Shown here: piece after piece, positions 7,646 to 14,742 of the stretch
Numbering within the stretch: the stretch's first letter is position 1
How the letters are laid out: each line of letters opens with the position of its first letter
NCBI GenBank assembly: GCA_035287045.1
Contig: DATECF010000100.1
Location: 1-19,895 of the forward strand
From: JACPAP01 sp035287045
Lineage (GTDB): Bacteria > Gemmatimonadota > Gemmatimonadetes > Gemmatimonadales > GWC2-71-9
DNA: 19,895 bases
Direction of reading: 5' to 3'
Translations under genes and position numbers: made by a program
The notes under the pieces: generated by a model
Told to the model about the DNA's origin: nothing
Databases searched by the model: none
Seen by the model: the letters and a program-made list of their open reading frames with translations, nothing else

Positions 7646-8877
7646 GCCGAGGCCCTCCGCGCGACCCCGCCTTCCCGTACCGAGAGCGACGTGCTGGCCA
7701 GCACGTCGTCCAGCGACTGGAACGGCAGGCGGAACAGCGGCTCGCCGCGCACGATCACGACCACGAAGTTGACGGCCACCGCGAACAACTGCAGGATGGG
7801 CAGCGACAGCACCTCGGCCACGTGCCGCCCCTCCTGCTTGAACCATTCGATCTCGCGCTTGAACGCGGCCATGGCCTCCGACACGACGCTCGCCGGCAGC
7901 GGGATCTGCGCCGGCATCGCCGCCTCCTGCGTGGAGATCGTCTCGCGCGACAGGACGGACAGCAGCGCCGGGGTCCCGTAGCGCCCGAACAGGAACCAGG
8001 TCATGCCGCGCACACCCGCCCAGCCGAAGCAGGCCAGGAGCAGCGTGGAGACCAGACCCATCTGCACCTGCCCGCCGGTTTGCTGGGCAATCCACGGCGT
8101 AATGGCATCCACCAGCTCGCGATAGAGGAACAGCACCTCAAAGAACATCACCACGAACTCGACGAACACCATCTGGATGATCTGTCCCGCGTGCCGGGCC
8201 CGGATGGCCCGGGCCAGGCCCTCGATGCAGGCGAAGCTGCCCGCGATCAGCAGAAAGAGAATGGTCCAGAGAATCGGCGTCATGATCACCGGATTCGGCT
8301 CGAACCCGGTGATGTTAGACAGCACCTCCGTCATGGTCGGCTGGAGGGTGTATGTGAAAATGGTGCCTTCCAGCGCCGACCAGCCAAGGATCAGCAGGAA
8401 CGCGATCCACGGCATCCCGGGCTGGAAGTACCGGCGCGAGGTCCAATCCAGCACCACGAACGGCGATTCGATCATGGTGCGCAACGCGTGAACCACGAAG
8501 CGCCCCGCCATGCGCAGCAATCCCCAGACCCAGCCCACCACCAGGACCAGCACCCGCACCACGCCGACCCAGAAGAACCAGATGGAGCGGCCCACGTCCC
8601 ACCACGCATACGCCATGGTGGTGATGAAGCGGACCCGGTTGGCGCGGAACGGCAGGGTGTACATCGAGCCCATGGTGGTCCATACCCCGACGACGATCAC
8701 GAACACCGGGGGCAGAAGGAAGGCGAATCGGAGCACCGCCTCCCACGGAGAACCACCCCCCAGTGTGAATCCCAGCACCCCGGCCTGCCACTGTGGAATC
8801 CACCACACCGGCGCGCCGAAGAACTCGAACGTCCGCTGCCATTCGGCAGGGAGATAGGACTGGATCGCCTCGAACAT
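7642..8877 (-). CDS. Polytopic membrane protein paired with the VWA lipoprotein, unknown function
   Basis: I do not recognise this 411-residue protein. It has about seven hydrophobic helices, near 47-70, 98-121, 157-175, 200-222, 234-253, 273-297 and 358-377. The region 310-355 is polar and charged (AAFKREIEWFKQEGRHVAEV) and could be a cytoplasmic helix. The N-terminal 40 residues are Trp/Phe-rich and amphipathic. There is no signal peptide and no visible catalytic motif. The start ATG at 8877 has AAGGAG seven bases upstream; another ATG four bases earlier is out of frame. The stop overlaps the VWA lipoprotein start by ATGA, so the two proteins are made together. A membrane scaffold for an envelope VWA adaptor is the simplest reading, but this is inference from gene order alone. 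Confidence 0.75.
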   Translation of the reverse strand: MFEAIQSYLPAEWQRTFEFFGAPVWWIPQWQAGVLGFTLGGGSPWEAVLRFAFLLPPVFVIVVGVWTTMGSMYTLPFRANRVRFITTMAYAWWDVGRSIWFFWVGVVRVLVLVVGWVWGLLRMAGRFVVHALRTMIESPFVVLDWTSRRYFQPGMPWIAFLLILGWSALEGTIFTYTLQPTMTEVLSNITGFEPNPVIMTPILWTILFLLIAGSFACIEGLARAIRARHAGQIIQMVFVEFVVMFFEVLFLYRELVDAITPWIAQQTGGQVQMGLVSTLLLACFGWAGVRGMTWFLFGRYGTPALLSVLSRETISTQEAAMPAQIPLPASVVSEAMAAFKREIEWFKQEGRHVAEVLSLPILQLFAVAVNFVVVIVRGEPLFRLPFQSLDDVLASTSLSVREGGVARRASA

Positions 8878-9037
8878 GCATGCGCTCCTTGTTGACAGGT
8901 AGACCGGCCGAGCGCCGCGGGCGCAACGGAGGGCGGTCGCGAGTCTGGTTCAGCGTCGCGGGGGTGAGAGGCTGGACGCAGTGCGCCAGATCACATTCTC
9001 AAGCTCGTGGCGTTGCGCATTCGCCACAGCCGATTTG
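8878..9037. other. Intergenic region between matB and the membrane-protein gene
   Basis: These 160 bp follow the matB stop and precede the membrane-protein start on the minus strand. The only clear element is AAGGAG just before 8877, the ribosome binding site of the membrane protein. No convincing promoter or hairpin is visible, so read-through from matB cannot be excluded. Confidence 0.4.
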
Positions 9038-10561
9038 TCAGGGGAGTTGCCGGTCAGGCAGGGGCGGAAACAGCCTCACGACATCGGGTTTCACCACTTT
9101 ACCCATGGCGTTCCGGGGGAGCTCCGCGACCACCAGCACGCGCGACGGCACCTTGTAGCTTGCCAGTCGTTCACGCGACCACTGCGTCACCAGGTCCGGC
9201 TCGAGCCGGCACCCGGCGCGCGGCACCAGCGCCGCGCACACCCGCTCGCCCCACTCTTCATCTGCCACGCCCACCACCGCGCACTCCTGGATGGCCGGGT
9301 GCTCGCGCAGAACCTCTTCAATCTCCAGGGCGGACACCTTGAAGCCGCCGGTCTTGATGATGTCCACGCTGCTCCGGCCGAGGATGCGATAGCCGCCGTC
9401 TTCGAGCACGGCGACATCGCCGGTCCTGAACCAGCCGTCGCGGAAGGCGGCGCCAGTCTCGTCCGGCCGGCCCAGGTACTCGCGGAACACGCCGGGGCCG
9501 CGCACTTCGATTTCGCCCGGCGTCCCCGGCGCCACCTCGCGGCCGGTCTCACTGACGAGGCGAACTTCGACCCCCGGCAACGGCATCCCGACATGCCCCG
9601 GCATCCGGGGCCCGCGCACCGGGTTCGACAGCGCCATCCCGATCTCGGTCATGCCGTAGCGCTCGAGCAGGGTGTGGCCGCTGATGTCGCGCCAGCGGTC
9701 CAGAACCCTCACCGGCAGCGCCGCCGAGCCGGACACCATGAGCCGCAAGCCTCGGCAGGCGGCGGACAGGCGGGCCTGCTCCTCCAGGGAAGCGCGCTCC
9801 CACGCGGCGATCAGCTTGCTGTAGACGGTGGGCACCGCCATGAAGAGCGTGACGCCGCCCGCGAGCAAGCGCTGCCAGAGGTGGTCCGCGTCGAACGTTG
9901 GCATCAGCTCGCAGACCGCGCCGGACCAGAGCGCGCAGGTCAGCACGTTGACGACGCCGTGCACGTGGTGCAGGGGGAGCACGCCCAGGATGTGATCGTT
10001 CGACGACCACTCCCAGGCGGCGACCAGGCTTTGCACCTGGGCGGCGAGGTTGGCGTGCGTGAGGACGGCACCCTTTGGCTTGGCGGTGGTGCCGCTGGTG
10101 TAGAAGATCTGGGCACGCCGATCGGGCAGGACGGCCGGGAGTTTGCCCCCAGAAGCCGCCGGGGCTTCTGACCACACAAGGAGCTTGATGCCGCGCCCCC
10201 GGGCCACCGGCTCGATGCGCTCCGCAAACTCGGGGTGCGCCACCACGGCCACGGCGCCGGAGTCCGTCAAGACGTACTCCAGCTCGGGTGGCGGATGGGA
10301 GACGGCCAGCGGGACCGCGACGCCGCCGGCCCGCCAGATGCCCCACTGCGCGGCGACCCAGAGAAAGCTCGGCGGGATGAGGTAGGCGACGCGGGCCTCG
10401 GCGAGGTCGTCGTTGCCCTCGAGCAACGCGTCCGCGACGCCGTGTGACGCGGCCAGCAAATCCTCATAAGTGAAGCGGCCGTCCTGTGCCACGATGGCCG
10501 TGCGCGCTTGGTGCGACGTCGCGCGTTCAACTATCGCAAGTCCCTTGGCCCAGGCCTTCAT
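9038..10561 (-). CDS. matB: Malonyl-/methylmalonyl-CoA synthetase, MatB/ACSF3-like
   Basis: This 507-residue acyl-adenylate-forming ligase should join malonate or methylmalonate to CoA using ATP. It has the P-loop YTSGTTAKPKG (154-164), YGMTE (302-306), WFRTGD (377-382), the hinge region GRSSVDIIKTGGFKVSALEIEEVL and catalytic Lys488 in NAMGKVVK. What places it in the MatB/ACSF3 group rather than with general fatty-acid ligases is MAVPTVYSKL (241-250) and ALSNPVRGPRMPGHVGMPLPGVEV (310-333), which closely follow that group's pattern, and its short length. Start ATG 10561 gives the usual family length; the nearest GGAGG is 17 bases upstream, so initiation may be weak or the transcript leader short. 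A MatC-like transporter lies about 2.2 kb away on the other strand. Malonate versus methylmalonate cannot be decided here. Confidence 0.82.
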   Translation of the reverse strand: MKAWAKGLAIVERATSHQARTAIVAQDGRFTYEDLLAASHGVADALLEGNDDLAEARVAYLIPPSFLWVAAQWGIWRAGGVAVPLAVSHPPPELEYVLTDSGAVAVVAHPEFAERIEPVARGRGIKLLVWSEAPAASGGKLPAVLPDRRAQIFYTSGTTAKPKGAVLTHANLAAQVQSLVAAWEWSSNDHILGVLPLHHVHGVVNVLTCALWSGAVCELMPTFDADHLWQRLLAGGVTLFMAVPTVYSKLIAAWERASLEEQARLSAACRGLRLMVSGSAALPVRVLDRWRDISGHTLLERYGMTEIGMALSNPVRGPRMPGHVGMPLPGVEVRLVSETGREVAPGTPGEIEVRGPGVFREYLGRPDETGAAFRDGWFRTGDVAVLEDGGYRILGRSSVDIIKTGGFKVSALEIEEVLREHPAIQECAVVGVADEEWGERVCAALVPRAGCRLEPDLVTQWSRERLASYKVPSRVLVVAELPRNAMGKVVKPDVVRLFPPLPDRQLP

Positions 10562-10610
10562 CGCGTCACAAGCTGGTGCCTCCGTGCGCGGGCCGCAAAT
10601 CGAATGAGGA

Positions 10611-10709
10611 TTCACCGCGGAGGTCGCAGAGGACGCAGAGAAGGGTTGGGGAGAGAACATCAGAATCTCCCCACGTCCTCTCTGCGGTCTCTGCGTTCGC
10701 CGCGGTGAA
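10611..10709. repeat. Large imperfect inverted repeat
   Basis: The left arm (10611-10655) begins TTCACCGCGG and contains GTCGCAGAGGACGCAGAG. The right arm (10667-10709) is nearly its reverse complement, ending CGCGGTGAA. The loop is only about 11 bases, giving a stem of roughly 40 bp with mismatches. It lies in the divergent gap between matB and the 10785 gene. Each arm has an internal nine-base rhythm (CGCAGAGGA-like). A degenerate fragment, CTGCGGCCTCTGCGGCC, appears at 14203-14219 before greA. It looks like a dispersed intergenic palindromic element. Confidence 0.8.
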
Positions 10710-10726
10710 ACCTGTCTTTGAACGGC

Positions 10727-10756
10727 TTCCGGCGGGGTACTTGGCCCGTATCTTTA
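10727..10756 (+). promoter_or_regulatory. Weak candidate promoter for the 10785 gene
   Basis: TATCTTTA (10749-10756) is one base away from TAnnTTTG, and TTC lies 19 bases upstream in place of the -33 TTG. It ends 28 bases before the GTG start. It is weaker than the similar site before matC and is offered only by analogy. Confidence 0.25.
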
Positions 10757-10784
10757 CGCAGCGTTTGAACAGGAAACGGGAAAC

Positions 10785-12485
10785 GTGACCAAACCACTGT
10801 CCCTCCTCGCGGCGCTGTTGGCGGTTACCGCCTGTTCGCCGCGCTACGACGTCGTCATCCGCGGCGGCACCATTTACGATGGCAGTGGCGGCGAACCGCT
10901 GGTCGGGGACGTCGCGATCAAGGGCGACACCATCGCGGCGGTCGGCGCCGTAACCGGACGCGGCCTGGTGGAGATTGACGCCGCCGGCCTGGCCGTGACC
11001 CCCGGCTTCATCAACATGTTGAGCCACTCCGAGGAGACCTTGATCCAGGATCCGCAGTCGCAGAGCGAGATCCGCCAGGGCGTGACCCTCGAGGTGCTGG
11101 GCGAAGGCTCCATGGGCCCGCTCAGCGACGAGATGAAAGCCGAGTGGGCGGCGCAGCAGGGCGACATCAAGTACCCCATCGAGTGGACCACGCTGGGCGA
11201 GTACTTCGACTTCCTCACGCGGCGCGGGATCGCCACCAACGTCGCCTCGTTCGTGGGGATGTCCACGGTGCGGGTCCACGTGATCGGCTATCAGAATCGC
11301 GCGCCCACCAACCCCGAGCTGGAGCGGATGAAGGAGCTGGTGGCGCAGGCGATGGACGAGGGGGCGCTGGGCGTCACCACCGCGCTGATCTATACGCCGG
11401 CCACATTCGCCAGGACCGATGAGTTGGTAGCGCTGGCGAAGGTGGCCTCGGAAGCCGGCGGCATCTACGCGGCGCATATCCGGTCCGAAGGCGATCGGTT
11501 CCTCGAGGCCATCGACGAGACCATCCGGATCGCGACCGAGGCCGCCATTCCCGCCGAGATCTATCACCTGAAAGCGGCCGGCCGGGCGAACTGGCCCACG
11601 ATGGACCGGGCGCTGGCGAAGATTGACTCGGCGCGCGCCGCGGGGCTCGACATCACGGCCGACATGTACACCTACACCGCCGGCGCCACTGGCTTGGACG
11701 CCGCCATGCCGCCGTGGGTGCAGGAGGGCGGCCTCCAGGAGTGGATCGAGCGTTTGGAGAATCCCGGCATTCGCCGCCGCGTGGCGCGCGAGATGCGCAC
11801 GCCCAGCGACCAGTGGGAGAACCTGTACCTGGGCGCCGGGTCGCCGAATCAGGTCCTGCTGCTGGGCTTCAAGACCGATTCGCTCAAGCCGCTGATCGGC
11901 AAGACCCTGGCCGAGGTGGCGCGGCTGCGCCGCAAGTCTCCAGAAGAGACCGCCATGGACTTGGTGGTCCAGGACGGCACCCGCGTGGAAGTGGCCTACT
12001 TCCTCATGTCCGAGGACAACATCAAGAAGCAGATCGCCAAGCCGTGGGTGAGCTTCGGGTCGGATGCCGGCTCGCAGGCCCCGGAGGGTGCGTTTGTAAA
12101 ATCGAACCCCCATCCTCGCGCCTACGGCAACTTCGCCCGGCTCCTGGGCAAGTATGTGCGCGACGAGCAGGTCATTCCGTTGCAGGAAGCGATTCGCCGG
12201 CTGACGACCCTCCCGGCGGAAGTCCTTCGGATTCAGCGACGGGGCGCGCTCAGGCCCGGGTATTACGCGGACGTGGTGGTGCTCGACGCGGCCAGGATCC
12301 AGGATCACGCGACGTTCGAGAAGCCACACCAGTACGCCACCGGCGTGAGCCACGTGTTCGTGAACGGCCGGCACGTGCTGATGGATGGCGAGCACACGGG
12401 CGTGCTGGCCGGGCGAATCGTGCGCGGACCGGCCTGGAGGGACGGTCAGGCCGACCGGCGGGCAGGCGAACGGGGCGGACGATGA
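10785..12485 (+). CDS. D-aminoacylase-type amidohydrolase lipoprotein, atypical metal site
   Basis: This 566-residue member of the N-acyl-D-amino-acid deacylase family belongs to the amidohydrolase superfamily. The lipoprotein leader ends at AVTAC (Cys17), so it should be membrane-anchored outside the cytoplasm. The beta-sandwich start (VVIRGGTIYDGSGG), the two later ligands His231 (AAHIRSEG) and His261 (YHLKAAG), and catalytic Asp427 (SFGSDAG) are present. The usual first-strand HxH is Leu79-Ser-His81 (PGFINMLSHSEE), and the Cys-containing loop of classical D-aminoacylases reads EVLGEGSMGP. This may mark a separate subfamily with one metal or another substrate. Start is GTG, with a purine-rich stretch upstream. 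The last 15 residues after GPAW are an Arg/Gly tail made of repeat DNA. The stop overlaps the next gene by ATGA. Confidence 0.85.
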   Translation: MTKPLSLLAALLAVTACSPRYDVVIRGGTIYDGSGGEPLVGDVAIKGDTIAAVGAVTGRGLVEIDAAGLAVTPGFINMLSHSEETLIQDPQSQSEIRQGVTLEVLGEGSMGPLSDEMKAEWAAQQGDIKYPIEWTTLGEYFDFLTRRGIATNVASFVGMSTVRVHVIGYQNRAPTNPELERMKELVAQAMDEGALGVTTALIYTPATFARTDELVALAKVASEAGGIYAAHIRSEGDRFLEAIDETIRIATEAAIPAEIYHLKAAGRANWPTMDRALAKIDSARAAGLDITADMYTYTAGATGLDAAMPPWVQEGGLQEWIERLENPGIRRRVAREMRTPSDQWENLYLGAGSPNQVLLLGFKTDSLKPLIGKTLAEVARLRRKSPEETAMDLVVQDGTRVEVAYFLMSEDNIKKQIAKPWVSFGSDAGSQAPEGAFVKSNPHPRAYGNFARLLGKYVRDEQVIPLQEAIRRLTTLPAEVLRIQRRGALRPGYYADVVVLDAARIQDHATFEKPHQYATGVSHVFVNGRHVLMDGEHTGVLAGRIVRGPAWRDGQADRRAGERGGR

Positions 12486-14191
12486 CCGCAATGGATCGCC
12501 GGGCGTTCGTGAAAGCGGCGGCCCTCGCGACCGCCTCGACCGCCTTGACCGCCCCGACCGCCGTGCCGGCCTGGGCGACAGATCCCCGTTGGAGATCGAG
12601 GGAGAGGGCGGCTGATTGGGTGCTCCGCGGCGCCACCGTGTACGACGGCACCGGTCGGCCGCCAGTGCAGGCGGATGTCGCGATCGCCGGCGATCGTATC
12701 GAGGCTGTGGGGCCGAGGCTCGCGGCGGCCGGTGCTCAGGAGGTGGACCTGCGCGGCCTCGCGTTGGCGCCGGGCTTCATTGACATCCACTCGCACTCCG
12801 ACCTGGTCCTCCTGGTGGACCCCAACGCGCAGAGCAAAGTACGGCAGGGCGTCACCACCGAGGTCGTGGGCCAGGACGGCGGCTCCGTGGGTCCGTGGGG
12901 GAATGTCCAGTTCGAGGAGACGCGCGATTCGTATCGCTCGCGTTACGGCGTCGGGATCGATTTCCGCGACCTGGCCGGGTACTTCGCGCACCTTCGGCGG
13001 CAGGGGCCCGCGGTCAACGTGGCCAGCATGGTGGGCCACGGCACGCTGCACTCCTTCGCGGTGGGCGGCTCCGGCCGGCCCGCCACCGAGGCCGAGCGGG
13101 CCCGGATGACCGCGCTGGTGACCGACGCGCTCAAGGCCGGCGCCTGCGGCGTCTCCAGCGGGCTGGAGTATCTGCCGGGCGCATTCGCCGACCTCGAGGA
13201 GCTGGCCGCCGTGGCCGCGCCGCTCAAGGGCCCCGGGCTCCCCTACGCCACCCACATGCGCAACGAGGACGATCAGTCGCTCGCCGCCATTGAGGAAACG
13301 CTGAACGTGGGCCGCAAGTCCGGCGCGGCGGTCCACATCTCGCACCTCAAGGCCCAGGGCGAGCGCAATTGGTGGAAGGCGCCGCTCATGCTCGAGCTGT
13401 TCGAGCGGGCGCGGGCCGGCGGCCTGGACGTGACCTATGACTGTTACCCGTACGTGGCGTACGCCACCGGGTTGAGCAACATGTTCCCGGTCTGGGCGCG
13501 CGAGGGCGGGACCAACGCGTTCCTGGCGCGCCTGAAAGACCCGTCGCAGGGGGAACGAATCAAGGCGCAGGTGTTGGACAAGGTGAACCAGCTGGGCAAC
13601 TGGGACGCGGTGCAGATCTCGAACACCGGATCGGACAGCCTGGCCTGGGCGCGGGGCAAGCGGCTGGGCCAGCTCGCCGCCGAGCGCGGGCAGGATCCCT
13701 ACGCGCTGTTGGTGATGATTGTAGAGCAGGATCGCAACCGCAGCGGGATGGTGGGCTTCGGCATGAGCGAGGAGAACGTCGGGCTCTTCCTCGCCCACCC
13801 GCTCGGCATGATCTGCTCCGACGGATCGGCCCTCACCACGGAAGGCGCCCTGGCACGGGGCACGCCGCATCCGCGCAACTATGGCACGTTCCCGCGGGTG
13901 CTGGGCCGCTATGGTCGCGAGCGGAAGGTCCTGCCGCTGGAGGCCGCGATTCACAAGATGACCGGCCAGCCCGCCGCGCGCCTCAAGCTCGCGGGCCGCG
14001 GGACCATCACCCCGGGTGGCTTCGCCGATCTCGTCGCCTTTGACCCCGGCCGAGTGGCGGATCAAGCGACCTTCGAGCGGCCGCATCAATATCCCGAGGG
14101 CATCCCGCACGTGATGGTCAACGGCCAGTGGGTGATGCGCGATGGCGCGCACACCGGCGCCACACCTGGGCACGTGGTCACACCAACCTGA
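12482..14191 (+). CDS. Tat-exported N-acyl-D-amino-acid deacylase family amidohydrolase
   Basis: This 569-residue paralogue of the preceding gene has a more canonical active site. The leader MTAMDRRAFVK followed by an Ala/Thr-rich hydrophobic stretch is a Tat signal, consistent with export as a folded metalloenzyme. The HxH motif is intact (His103 and His105 in PGFIDIHSHSDL), followed by His258 (YATHMRNE), His288 (HISHLKAQG) and Asp447 (ICSDGSA). The loop where classical D-aminoacylases have Cys reads EVVGQDGGSVGP, so that ligand is missing or replaced. The family releases D-amino acids (or related amines) from N-acyl forms. ATG 12482 overlaps the upstream stop (ATGA); ATG 12491 is in frame and would also keep the twin Arg. 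A frame extending back to 11714 is a shadow of the first paralogue. Four 9-bp repeats lie inside the signal peptide. Confidence 0.87.
   Translation: MTAMDRRAFVKAAALATASTALTAPTAVPAWATDPRWRSRERAADWVLRGATVYDGTGRPPVQADVAIAGDRIEAVGPRLAAAGAQEVDLRGLALAPGFIDIHSHSDLVLLVDPNAQSKVRQGVTTEVVGQDGGSVGPWGNVQFEETRDSYRSRYGVGIDFRDLAGYFAHLRRQGPAVNVASMVGHGTLHSFAVGGSGRPATEAERARMTALVTDALKAGACGVSSGLEYLPGAFADLEELAAVAAPLKGPGLPYATHMRNEDDQSLAAIEETLNVGRKSGAAVHISHLKAQGERNWWKAPLMLELFERARAGGLDVTYDCYPYVAYATGLSNMFPVWAREGGTNAFLARLKDPSQGERIKAQVLDKVNQLGNWDAVQISNTGSDSLAWARGKRLGQLAAERGQDPYALLVMIVEQDRNRSGMVGFGMSEENVGLFLAHPLGMICSDGSALTTEGALARGTPHPRNYGTFPRVLGRYGRERKVLPLEAAIHKMTGQPAARLKLAGRGTITPGGFADLVAFDPGRVADQATFERPHQYPEGIPHVMVNGQWVMRDGAHTGATPGHVVTPT
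12529..12564 (+). repeat. Four tandem 9-bp repeats inside the Tat signal peptide
   Basis: GACCGCCNN is repeated four times (endings TC, TT, CC, GT), encoding the alternating Thr-Ala pairs of the leader hydrophobic core. On the other strand this is a GGCGGTC array, the same core as the octamers at 6798-6825. Confidence 0.75.
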
Positions 14192-14259
14192 TCTGCGCCC
14201 CCTGCGGCCTCTGCGGCCCCTGCTAGCGCCATTGCAAGAGAATCCGTAGGATTTAGCGG
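14192..14259 (+). promoter_or_regulatory. Leader region before greA
   Basis: The gap holds a decayed copy of the CTCTGCGG repeat (about 14203-14219) and then AATCC-GTA-GGATT (14241-14253), a perfect short palindrome. Its right arm includes AGGA (14248-14251), the ribosome binding site of greA, eight bases before the ATG. A hairpin that limits ribosome access is possible, but the stem is short. Confidence 0.35.
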
Positions 14260-14742
14260 ATGATAGAACAAGTCAGGCAGAAACTGACGCAGGAAGTCGA
14301 GCAGCTGAACCACGAGCTGAACGTGCTCCTTCCCGAGGCGCTGAAGAAGGCGCTGGCGCAGGGGGACCTGCGCGAGAACGGCGACTATCACGCGGCCCTC
14401 GAACGGCAGCAGTTCGTCCACGCCCGGTTGAGCCACCTGCGCTCCCGGCTGGCCAAGCTGTCGCAGATCGACCTGTCCAAGATCCCCAGGGACAAGATCG
14501 GCTTGGGCTCGCGCGTGGACGTGCAGGACGCGGAGACCAAGGAGAAAGAGACCTACGAGCTGGTCATCCCCGACGCGATGGACATGGACGCCGGGCACAT
14601 CTCGGTGGCCTCGCCGCTGGGACGCGCATTGCTGGACCACAAGCCCGGTCAGACGGTGACCGCGCGCCTGCCGGCTGCCACGCGCAAGCTCAAGATCTTG
14701 AAGGTCGCGACCCTACACCAACAGGTTGGGGAGGACGCATGA
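14260..14742 (+). CDS. greA: GreA/GreB-family transcription elongation factor
   Basis: This 160-residue protein, the normal GreA length, stimulates RNA cleavage by backtracked RNA polymerase. The N-terminal coiled coil (about 1-75) carries the acidic tip GDLRENGDYHAA, with Asp36 and Glu39 placed as in the catalytic loop, and Asp42 where GreA usually has Glu. A basic stretch (DKIGLGSRVDVQD) leads into the C-terminal FKBP-like domain with the GreA signature ISVASPLGRALLDHKPGQ (approximately 113-130). Start ATG has AGGA eight bases upstream. The stop overlaps the class V aminotransferase start by ATGA, an unusual partner for greA. Whether it is the main GreA or an extra paralogue cannot be told from one window. 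Confidence 0.92.
   Translation: MIEQVRQKLTQEVEQLNHELNVLLPEALKKALAQGDLRENGDYHAALERQQFVHARLSHLRSRLAKLSQIDLSKIPRDKIGLGSRVDVQDAETKEKETYELVIPDAMDMDAGHISVASPLGRALLDHKPGQTVTARLPAATRKLKILKVATLHQQVGEDA

Noticed and set aside
7646..8095. N-terminal extension of the VWA lipoprotein frame
   Set aside because: It lies out of frame inside the membrane-protein gene, and the lipoprotein leader at 7645 gives a convincing start.
10611..10709. Inverted repeat as ends of an insertion sequence
   Set aside because: The arms are separated by only about 11 bases, so no transposase gene fits between them, and no target-site duplication is evident.
11714..12481. Upstream extension of the second amidohydrolase frame
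   Set aside because: The translation in this part is Arg/Pro/Gly-rich nonsense lying over the first paralogue; the Tat leader at 12482 and ATGA overlap mark the true start.
12529..12564. Could the short repeats be a CRISPR array
   Set aside because: The units are 9 bp, tandem without spacers and in a coding frame; no cas genes are present.
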